From NCBI GenBank assembly GCA_905142475.1, contig LR990730.1, positions 2,728,001-2,792,000 on the forward strand: a DNA stretch of 64,000 bases, given 5' to 3'. Source of the DNA: Xanthomonas hydrangeae (GTDB taxonomy: Bacteria > Pseudomonadota > Gammaproteobacteria > Xanthomonadales > Xanthomonadaceae). This document shows, piece after piece, positions 7,808-15,413 of this stretch; within the stretch, counting starts at the first letter, position 1, and the number at the start of each line of letters is the position of its first letter. Made by a program: the position numbers and the translations under genes. Under the pieces are notes generated by a model, which saw only the letters and a program-made list of their open reading frames with translations, did not search any database and was not told the origin of the DNA.

Positions 7808-8614
7808 ATGACGCATTCACGTTTCGTTCTCGCCACGCTGTTGGCACTGCCCTCCCTCGCTTCAGCGCAGACCACACCGCAAGCGGACCCGTCGCTAGCC
7901 GAACAATCGCCTTATCGCTGGGGCCTGGGCCTGGGCGCGATTGCCTCGGATAGCCCGTTCGCCGGTGAGGGCACGCGGATCAACCCGGTGCCATTGATCC
8001 TGTTCGAGGGCGAGCGGGTGTTCTTGCGCGGTATCATCGGCGGATACCACATCATCAAAGGCGAGACCTTCAGCCTGGATGCGATTGCCGCGCTACGCAT
8101 GGATGGCGTGGCGGCGGACGATCTGGGTAGCGAGGAATTGGCGCGCAACGGCATCGATCGCGCGTTGCTGGAAGATCGCGACGACAGTCTGGACCTGGGT
8201 CTGGTCGGCACATGGGAAGGCGCGGCAGGCGAATTCGAGTTCACGGCCAAAGCCGACGTGACCGGCACCAGCGAAGGCTAAGAATTGACCGCACGTTACG
8301 GCTATCCCATCACTGTGGGACGCGCCCGGTTGACGCCCAGCATCAGCGTCAGCCATCTCTCCAAGGACATGGCCAATTACTACTACGGCACGCTGGACGA
8401 AGAAGTCGCGCGCGGTGTGGTGGATTACAAGCCGGATTCGGCCACCGTGCCGACCGTGGGTGTCACTTACGTGCGACCGATCGGCAAGCGCTGGCAGTTC
8501 ATGACGCGCCTGCAATACAGCGTGTTGCCCAGCAAGCTCAGCGACAGCCCGCTGCTCGAACCCGATACCGACGGCGTCGGCACGGTGTTGATCGGTTTTT
8601 CCAGGGGCTTTTGA
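7808..8614 (+). pseudogene. mipA: mipA/ompV-type outer-membrane protein gene with internal stop
   Basis: The protein begins with a clear signal peptide (hydrophobic FVLATLLALPSLASA) and then shows MipA/OmpV-type beta strands such as YRWGLGLGAIASDSPF and GGYHIIKGE. Codon 158 is TAA (8279-8281), followed in the same frame by 110 further residues that complete the domain, including ARYGYPITVGRARLTPSISV and a C-terminal VLIGFSRGF ending in Phe as outer-membrane barrels do. The expected residue is probably Tyr (TAC/TAT to TAA). Reading through gives 268 residues, normal for the family. A truncated barrel would not fold, so the gene is called broken unless the base is a sequencing error. Confidence 0.8.
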
Positions 8615-8678
8615 TGACACCGGGCCATGCCGCCGCCATGCAGCGGCAATGTAAGCGATGCCTGCGCGCGAGCGCAGC

Positions 8679-9651
8679 ATGATCGCCTGGACCTTGCTGT
8701 GCCTGGTGGCGAGCTGGATCGCAGCGATGACCTACGTCTACCGGTATCGCGGTCGAGCGCGCTATGCCAGCCTGAAGCAATATCTGCGCAAGAGCTGGCC
8801 GGTGTTCGCCTTGCCCAACGTGATTCTCTACACCTTCACCAAAACGCGCAGCGCGTGGCCCGTTCGTCTCGCTGGATTCTTATCCAATGCTGGCCTCGCT
8901 TGCGCAACATTGGGAAGTCATGCGCGACGAGGCACTGGCCATCCAGGCCGGCGGCAGTTTCGACGAGGCGCGCCGGGAAGGCTCGGTGGCGTCGTTCGAT
9001 GTGGGATTTCGCACGTTCTACAAATATGGCTGGAGCCGCTACTACCTGCGCTGGTATGGCTACACGCATGCATCGGCGCGTGCCAGCTGCCCGCAGACGC
9101 TGCGGATACTGGCGCAGTATCCGCAGGTCAAGGCCGCCATGTTCGCGATCCTGCCGCCGCATTCGGGACTCACACCGCATGCCGATCCGCTGGGCTGCTC
9201 GCTGCGCTACCACCTGGGCCTGGCCGCGCCCAATGCCGCGCAATGCTTCATCGACGTGGATGGCCAAACGCGTGCCTGGCACGACGGCCAGGCGTTCATT
9301 TTCGATGAAACCTATCTGCATTTCGTCCGCAACGACACCGATGCGCCGCGCCTGATCCTCATGTGCGACGTCGCCAGGCCGATGCGCTGGCCGGGAAGGC
9401 TGTTCAACCTGCTGTACTGCCAGCTCGCGCGTGCCGCGATGACACCCAACGACACGCGCGACAAGCGCGGCCCGGCGAGCGCTTTGTTCACCTGGATCAG
9501 CCCGCTGATGGCGCGTGGAAAGCAGCTGCGTGCGCGGCATCGGCCCACCTACACCGCCATCAAATGGGCGATCAATCTGCTGTTGCTCAGCGTTGCGCTG
9601 GCAAGCCTTGCCGGCGTGATCGGTGCCGGGCGCTGGCTACTGCATGTTTGA
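8679..9651 (+). pseudogene. lpxO: Aspartyl/asparaginyl beta-hydroxylase (LpxO-like) gene with frameshift
   Basis: LpxO is a membrane-anchored Fe(II)/2-oxoglutarate dioxygenase that 2-hydroxylates lipid A acyl chains. The first frame gives the N-terminal anchor (MIAWTLLCLVASWIAAMTYV) and the stretch to FALPNVILYTFTKTR. The rest of the protein lies in the next frame from about 8845, starting SLDSYPMLASLAQHWE, with iron ligands in LTPHADP and in the downstream FDETYLHFVRN segment, and a hydrophobic C-terminal helix. One base appears to have been gained (or two lost) between about 8841 and 8856, in a GCGC-rich run. It lies between mipA and a two-component system on the same strand. Confidence 0.8.
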
Positions 9652-9760
9652 GCATTCCCCTGCCCTGCTGGCATCGATCGGCCGCCTGTTGCGCGAGCTG
9701 GTCGAGTGCATGGAGACGATGCTGCGTATGATGTTTCCCACCCTGAAAAACACCGATGCG

Positions 9761-10480
9761 ATGACCTCCAGCCCCATCCAGCATGCCCAGGTATTGCAGG
9801 TGCTCATCATCGAAGACAACCGCGCACTGGCGGCTAATATCTTCGATTATCTGGAGGCATGCGGGCATCAACCCGATGCCGCGCCCGACGGTAATTCCGG
9901 CCTGAATCTGGCCATCAGCAATCGCTACGACGCCATCATTCTGGATTGGATGCTGCCGCGCATGGATGGCATGAGCGTGCTGCGCAAATTGCGCGAAGAC
10001 CATGGCTGCCGCACGCCGATCATCATGCTCACGGCCAAGGATCAGCTGGAAGGCAAGCTGCTCGGGTTCGAAAACGGCGCCGACGATTATCTGGTCAAAC
10101 CGGTCGCGCTGCCGGAGCTGGAAATGCGCCTGCGCGTGATGGTGGGCAGAGCCAGCGCGAATGCAGCAACAGCGGGGCACTTGCTGCAGGTCGGCGATTT
10201 GCGCTTCGACCTGGACAGCCTCAAGGTCTCGCGGGGCGAGCGTAGCGTGGTGCTCTCCAGCACCTTGCGTAACGTGCTGGAATTGCTGATGCGCGAGTCG
10301 CCAAGAATCGTACGTCGCGATCGATTGGAGAGCCTGATCTGGGGCGATGCCTTGCCCGAGGGCGATCTGTTGCGTTCGCACATGCATGTGTTGCGGCGTG
10401 CCCTGGATCAGGGCGGCGAACACAAGCTGCTGCACACCGTCACCGGTGTCGGCTATCGCCTGGGTGGTGGGACGCGATGA
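9761..10480 (+). CDS. OmpR/PhoB-type response regulator, ColR-like, 239 aa
   Basis: The receiver domain occupies residues 9-125: acidic pair in LIIEDNRALAAN, phospho-acceptor Asp in AIILDWMLPRMDG, Thr in IIMLTAKDQ and Lys in DDYLVKPVALPELEM. The C-terminal winged helix ends with the family motif LLHTVTGVGYRLGG. The ATG at 9761 is preferred over starts further upstream that would overlap the lpxO-like gene. The overall pattern recalls ColR, which controls envelope and lipid A modification genes. It is coupled to the kinase gene by an ATGA overlap at 10477. Confidence 0.85.
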   Translation: MTSSPIQHAQVLQVLIIEDNRALAANIFDYLEACGHQPDAAPDGNSGLNLAISNRYDAIILDWMLPRMDGMSVLRKLREDHGCRTPIIMLTAKDQLEGKLLGFENGADDYLVKPVALPELEMRLRVMVGRASANAATAGHLLQVGDLRFDLDSLKVSRGERSVVLSSTLRNVLELLMRESPRIVRRDRLESLIWGDALPEGDLLRSHMHVLRRALDQGGEHKLLHTVTGVGYRLGGGTR

Positions 10481-11856
10481 GATTGGGCGCACGCCTGGGA
10501 AGTCTGCAGTGGTTGATCAGCAGCAGCCTGATCGTGTCCGGCGCGATGCTTGCCCTGGGGTTGGCGGTCCAGGGGTTCTTGAGCCAGGAGTTGATCGAAG
10601 CTCCGATCTGGAAACAGCTGCTCACCTCGAGCACGCAAAGCATTGCGCACCTGCCTGCGGCCGAGTTGCAAAGCGCGCTCCCCACCGATGGCCCGGTGCA
10701 GGGCTGGCTGGTGGCAGATCCTGCGCGACTCCCCGCGGGAATGCCGGCCTTCTTCGCAGCGCTGGCCCCTGGCTATTACGGCGAAGGTGATCTGGAAGCC
10801 GCCAAGGGAGCCCCGTTCCTGACCAGGAAGTTCATCAACATCCTGCAACCGCATTGGGGGCCGTTCGCTGAACCCCCGGGCCAGACACGGCCCGATCGCA
10901 GTTACTCGGTGTTGATCACCATGCTGCCGCAAGGGCGATTGGTCATGAGCATCGACATGACCGAGCTCGAAGACAAGCAGAACGAAAGCGTTCAAGTGAG
11001 CGTGCTGTTCATGCTGTTGAATCTGGCGATGATCGCCTTCGTCATCTGGTGGCTCTTCATCAGTCTGACCCGGCCGGTCACCGACCTGGCACGGCGCATG
11101 CGGCAGCTGGACCCGCTGCAACCCGCGCAACGGCTGCCCACCGACTACCGCAAGAGCGAGCTCAATACAATTGCGCGCGAGGCGAACGCACACCTGGAAC
11201 GTGTAGCGCGCGCGATCGAACGCGAGCGCAGTCTGCTGGACCAGGCCAGCCACGAATTCCGTACGCCGCTGGCGGTTATCTCCGGCGCGGCGGATGTGCT
11301 GCACAAGCAGCAGCTGCCGGAGCGCGCGCAGCGGCCGTTGCATCGCATCGATGAGGCCGTGGGCAACCTCAAGCAGATCATGGAAGCGCTGCTGTATCTT
11401 TCGCGCGAACCAACCCCTGCCGAGCGCGAGGAGATCACCGTCCTGCACGGACTGCTTCCCGATCTGGTCCAGGACCATCTGTATCTGGTCTCGGCAAAGC
11501 CGGTGCACTACCACATCGATGCGCTGGAGCCGCTGGTCTTGCACGCGTCCGAATCGATGGTGCGCATCGCCGTCGGCAACCTGCTGCGCAACGCAGCCGA
11601 CCATACCTACGTCGGCGAAATCCACGTCTCGCTGATCAACAACAAACTCTACATTCGCGATACCGGCGAAGGCTTCGACACCGCCAAGGCGGCCGAGCAC
11701 TACACAGCCTCGCTGAAACACTCGGTCAAGCAAGGCGGCGGTTCGGGTCTGGGGCTGTTCCTGACGCGGCGCATCTGCGAGCGCTTCGGCTGGCGGCTGC
11801 ATCTGGAGTCGACGATCGCCGAAGGCACCCTGGCGATGATCGATTTCAATCCGTAA
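10477..11856 (+). CDS. Membrane sensor histidine kinase, 459 aa
   Basis: Partner of the preceding regulator. A transmembrane helix lies near residues 12-35, then a periplasmic sensor region of about 130 residues, a second helix near 172-195 (SVLFMLLNLAMIAFVIWWLF), a HAMP-like linker, the H-box DQASHEFRTPLAVISG near 250-265, an N-box VGNLLRNAADH near 365-375 and G-boxes IRDTGEGFD and GGGSGLGLFLTRRI. All catalytic motifs look intact. Context beside lipid A hydroxylase and MipA-like genes suggests it senses envelope stress or cationic peptides; that is inference. Confidence 0.88.
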   Translation: MRLGARLGSLQWLISSSLIVSGAMLALGLAVQGFLSQELIEAPIWKQLLTSSTQSIAHLPAAELQSALPTDGPVQGWLVADPARLPAGMPAFFAALAPGYYGEGDLEAAKGAPFLTRKFINILQPHWGPFAEPPGQTRPDRSYSVLITMLPQGRLVMSIDMTELEDKQNESVQVSVLFMLLNLAMIAFVIWWLFISLTRPVTDLARRMRQLDPLQPAQRLPTDYRKSELNTIAREANAHLERVARAIERERSLLDQASHEFRTPLAVISGAADVLHKQQLPERAQRPLHRIDEAVGNLKQIMEALLYLSREPTPAEREEITVLHGLLPDLVQDHLYLVSAKPVHYHIDALEPLVLHASESMVRIAVGNLLRNAADHTYVGEIHVSLINNKLYIRDTGEGFDTAKAAEHYTASLKHSVKQGGGSGLGLFLTRRICERFGWRLHLESTIAEGTLAMIDFNP

Positions 11857-11899
11857 TCAAGTCGCCCATCGAGTCAGCATCGCTGGAAAGGCTGGTAAG

Positions 11900-11979
11900 C
11901 AGTTTTCAGAAACTGCAGTGTCTGCGGACGTCCGCTCCGGCGTGGCGGACGTCCGCGCGGACATCAGCCGTCGCTGATG
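11900..11979. repeat. Cluster of four perfect inverted repeats after the kinase gene
   Basis: The stretch holds CAGTTT-TCAG-AAACTG (11900-11915), the 12-bp palindrome GCGGACGTCCGC twice (11924-11935 and 11945-11956) and CATCAGC-CGTC-GCTGATG (11962-11979). Any of these could help end transcription of the two-component operon, though no T-run follows. Confidence 0.6.
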
Positions 11980-12147
11980 GCTTGCAACGCAAGCCGTCGC
12001 CCAGGCAGGCTGAGCTCACCACTCAGGTGGTGCGCGCCCCCGCCGTGCATGGTTAGAAACCCTCGTCCAGCGGCGCGTAACGACACGCTAGCAGTGCGAC
12101 CGAACTGGCATGCGGTTTGCGTAAAGTCCATTCCCTTCCAAAGACAA

Positions 12148-13662
12148 ATGCCGATGCGTCCTTTTGCAAAAATCGTCTTCATGCTCGTGACGTTGGCCGT
12201 TGCAGACGCGCGCGCGGCAGCACTTCCAGATGTACCGGCTACAGATGCCGCACGCAATGCGTTCGCGCCCACTGCGACACGCACCCGGCCGCTGGCGCTA
12301 CCAGTGACCACCTCGCACGTGCTCCGGTTGCGCGGCCAGCGACTGCGGTACAGCGCCACCGTCAGCGAGTGGCCGGTGCGCGACCCGGACGGACGCAGCA
12401 TCGGTGCGATCGTGACTCAGGCGTATGTGGCCCGGTCCAGGCCCGGGACCGAGCGACCGGTGACCTTCGTCTACAACGGCGGCCCGGGCGCGGCATCGTG
12501 GTCGCTGCAGATGGAAGGCATCGGCCCGCGTCTCTACGATGCAGCGACTGGCGCGATTGGCGACAACCCCGACAGCATCCTGGACGCCACGGACCTGGTG
12601 TTCATCGATCCACTGGGCACCGGCGCCAGCTTTCCGTTTGCTGGTACGGATGCGTCCAGCGTCTGGAACACACCCGGCGATGCACGCTCGATCGTCGCGG
12701 TGATCGACGCCTGGCTGGTTGCCCATCACCGCAAGAACGCGCCGCAGCTGTTGCTGGGAGAAAGTTACGGAACCATGCGCAGTCTGGCGGTATTGCACGA
12801 AGATGCAGCCAAGCCAAGGCTCAACGTGTCGGGCGTCATGCTGCTGTCGTTGTTCCTGAGCAATCACCAGGACGATGATCTCGCAGCGCTGACCTTGTTG
12901 CCCAGCCTGGCGACCACGGCCTATGTGCACGGTGCCCGACGCGCTGCTGCTTCGTCGGCCGAGCAGGCCTATGAAGATGCGCTGCAGTTTGCGCGCGATC
13001 GCTATGCACCGGCGTTGCTCGAAGGCTATGGCGTGTCGAAGCAACGCCTGCAGGCGGTTGCCACCGAAATGAGCGCGCAGACCGGCGTGCCGGCCGATGT
13101 GCTGGAAGCGTCCAGGTTACGCATCGACCGCAAGCAATTCGGTGAGCATCTGGTCCTGACCCATGCAAACGGCCAGGTCGGCAGTCTGGATACCCGTGTG
13201 GTGGGCGGCGCGGAATTCGAAGGGCTTGCCGACCCGTACAACGACCCATCGATGACGCTCGGCAAACGTCCTGCAGCGCTGATGGAGCGGTATCTGGCAA
13301 CGTTGGGATATCGGGTGGCAGCACCTTATCGCCCGTTGAATCTGAGCATCAACAACGGCAACTGGTACTTCCGCACACCATCCGCCTCCGAGGAAGTCCA
13401 CAACGACTCCCTCGATGCCACCGAGTGGCTCGTCGATGCCATGCACGCCAATCCCAAACTGCAGCTGTTTACCGCAGGCGGCTATTACGACACGGCCACG
13501 CCGCTCTACCGGGGACTCTATCTGCTCGATCATGCCGAGATCGATCGATCGCGCTGGACATCGGCCGCTTACCCGGCGGGACATGGCATCGCCGAGGATC
13601 CAAAGCAGCGCCGCCATCTGGCCGAGGATCTGCGTGCGTTCATCGCGAAAACAGCCCGTTGA
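12148..13662 (+). CDS. Secreted S10 family serine carboxypeptidase, 504 aa
   Basis: The chain begins with a signal peptide (MRPFAKIVFMLVTLAVADARA). The catalytic Ser is in LLLGESYGTMRS, the oxyanion-hole segment is VYNGGPGAASW, the Asp is in AGGYYDTATP and the His in YPAGHGIAED, matching the alpha/beta-hydrolase order of S10 serine carboxypeptidases, which remove C-terminal residues from peptides. The product would be periplasmic or secreted. The start is ATG 12148 or 12154; a longer upstream reading would put about 57 unlikely residues before the signal peptide. Confidence 0.88.
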   Translation: MPMRPFAKIVFMLVTLAVADARAAALPDVPATDAARNAFAPTATRTRPLALPVTTSHVLRLRGQRLRYSATVSEWPVRDPDGRSIGAIVTQAYVARSRPGTERPVTFVYNGGPGAASWSLQMEGIGPRLYDAATGAIGDNPDSILDATDLVFIDPLGTGASFPFAGTDASSVWNTPGDARSIVAVIDAWLVAHHRKNAPQLLLGESYGTMRSLAVLHEDAAKPRLNVSGVMLLSLFLSNHQDDDLAALTLLPSLATTAYVHGARRAAASSAEQAYEDALQFARDRYAPALLEGYGVSKQRLQAVATEMSAQTGVPADVLEASRLRIDRKQFGEHLVLTHANGQVGSLDTRVVGGAEFEGLADPYNDPSMTLGKRPAALMERYLATLGYRVAAPYRPLNLSINNGNWYFRTPSASEEVHNDSLDATEWLVDAMHANPKLQLFTAGGYYDTATPLYRGLYLLDHAEIDRSRWTSAAYPAGHGIAEDPKQRRHLAEDLRAFIAKTAR

Positions 13663-13854
13663 GCGTTATGTCACGCGTGTGCGGAGTGCACATGCCCGGA
13701 TTGATTTCATTGCGGGCTCTAGCGCATCATGCGCCACGTTTTTCGTCCCCCACCCCAGAGGCCTGCTCCTTGGACAGTCATAGTCGATTGCGTCGCGGCA
13801 CCTGCGCCGACGGATCCTGACCCAAGGTCGGCTCCGTCCGCACAGGGCGGGGCT

Positions 13855-13882
13855 CAATGCGTGCGCTTGCGCCCACGCATTG
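13855..13882. repeat. Perfect 9-bp inverted repeat upstream of 13953 gene
   Basis: CAATGCGTG (13855-13863) and CACGCATTG (13874-13882) are exact reverse complements around a GC-rich 10-base loop. It lies about 70 bp before the start of the next gene and could be a regulator site or an RNA hairpin. Confidence 0.4.
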
Positions 13883-13952
13883 CCTGCATTACCCACACAA
13901 TCCAGCTAGACCCAAGGCGCGGTCTTTGGCGCTCCGACCCTGGAGAGTGCCG

Positions 13953-14627
13953 ATGTCCCTGAAGCTGTTCCCCGCCCTGCTGCTGGCAGCTGCGTCCGTG
14001 CTTGCGTCCCGTGCGCAGGCCGCCGCCAGCCTGACCACCGACGATGCCGCTCTGACCCCGGAAGGACGCTGCCAGGTGGAAACCTGGCTACGTGGCTCGC
14101 ACCCGGGGCGCGAATTGACCGCCGTGCCTGCCTGCACCTGGGCCGGCAACGAAGTCAGCCTTGGGCTGTCGACATTCAGCGACCAACCCCGGGCCGGTAT
14201 CGCCGCTCTGGGCGTGAAGCGGCTGTTTCGCGATCTGGACCAGCAGCGCTGGGGCATGGGTGCCTCGCTGGGGGCGAACTGGGACATGCGCCGGCAGCGG
14301 CTGGATGGGCTGATCCTCAATGTGCCGGTGAGCATTGCGCTGGATGCGGACCGACGCAGCTTGCTGCATCTGAACGTGGGCGCAAACACACCCCGCGGCG
14401 CGGCGATGGCGCTGACGGCAAGCGTGGGCGTGGAGTACACGCTCGGCCCGGCCTGGACGGTGCTGGCCGAGGCGTTTGGCGAGGACGGTGGCGGTTTTGC
14501 CCAGCAGGCTGGACTGCGGCGCCTGCTCGGCGAGCGTGCAAGCATTGATCTACTGGCCGGGTATCAGCATGGCGCAGACAACACGCCGTGGTTCACGCTG
14601 GGCTTCAATCTTTTATTGCCCGATTGA
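13953..14627 (+). CDS. Exported protein of unknown function, probable outer-membrane beta protein, 224 aa
   Basis: A signal peptide is clear (LFPALLLAAASVLASRAQA). The mature part has many alternating hydrophobic segments ending in aromatic or Leu residues, e.g. ALGVKRLFRDLDQQRWGMGA, LNVPVSIALDAD and a final FTLGFNLLLPD, which fits a small outer-membrane barrel or an outer-membrane-associated protein. Two Cys residues early in the mature part (QVE-preceding Cys and PACTW) could form a disulphide. The ATG at 13953 has GGAGAG five bases upstream. It stands alone, with a terminator-like hairpin after it. Family not recognised. Confidence 0.75.
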   Translation: MSLKLFPALLLAAASVLASRAQAAASLTTDDAALTPEGRCQVETWLRGSHPGRELTAVPACTWAGNEVSLGLSTFSDQPRAGIAALGVKRLFRDLDQQRWGMGASLGANWDMRRQRLDGLILNVPVSIALDADRRSLLHLNVGANTPRGAAMALTASVGVEYTLGPAWTVLAEAFGEDGGGFAQQAGLRRLLGERASIDLLAGYQHGADNTPWFTLGFNLLLPD

Positions 14628-14637
14628 TCGCTGGACT

Positions 14638-14674
14638 AAAAAAGCGCCTGTTCGCTAGCAGCAACGGCGTTTTT
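14638..14674 (+). terminator. Rho-independent terminator
   Basis: An A-run with CGCC (14638-14648) pairs with GGCGTTTTT (14666-14674), giving a hairpin followed by T residues 11 bp after the stop of the exported protein gene. Confidence 0.7.
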
Positions 14675-15413
14675 CGTGCCTGAAGAGACTCGGCTTCTAT
14701 CGAGCAACCACTCCAATCACGCTAGCTGCCCATACAGATATCTAGGCCGATTGGTATGCCAAAACCATTGAATTTTGCACAATCGATTCCATTGGTTGTG
14801 GCTGCTTAGTATAAATTCATGTGAATATACTAATTTAAACATTGACCGGCGATAAAAATCCTGCTGCTTGTATATCGCGGGAAAAACCATTCGCCGCTCA
14901 TACGGCAGAGCCCGTTAGATTCGCTAACTTACGGTCGAATCCGCTACAGCGTGTGAGGAATTCACCGACAGCTTGAGGTATATCCCTGATTCACTGCGAT
15001 AGCAATCGCATTTAGGATTGCCGCCCCCTGAGAAATGTGATGTTTTACGGTCGCGTTCGCTCCGACTTTCTCTGTACTAGAGCTCGCTAGCGGCGTTCTA
15101 ATCCTTTCTCGCTATGGATTAAGTCGCCGATGTCTATTGGCTCGCTTTTTCTCTGAATTGCAACTGACCATTCAGGTTTTAGAGTTTCTGGATAGCGCCG
15201 TTAAACAATCTCGCAAGCACACGATTGGATGCATCACTGCATTCCCCGCGTTCTAAGCGTCGTTTATCCGAAGGGACGGATCGGCGAAGAATAAAGTGAA
15301 TAACCCGTGAAATTAAATGCCTCCGTCTGCGCGACCGCCGACGTGGGAAACCTTTGCGCCAAATTCAGATATTCAGCAGTAGCGGCGCGCCAAATGACCG
15401 GATTAAACAAACT
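14675..15413. other. Long AT-richer intergenic region before the autotransporter
   Basis: About 740 bp with no convincing reading frame. It is clearly richer in A and T than flanking genes, most of all near 14800-14880. The upstream region of the autotransporter gene must hold its promoter, but no hexamers could be chosen with confidence. Confidence 0.5.

Noticed and set aside
8658..9308. An intact 216-residue protein reading through the lpxO frameshift
   Set aside because: After about residue 62 this frame loses all family motifs, which continue in the other frame, so it is better explained as a frameshifted gene.
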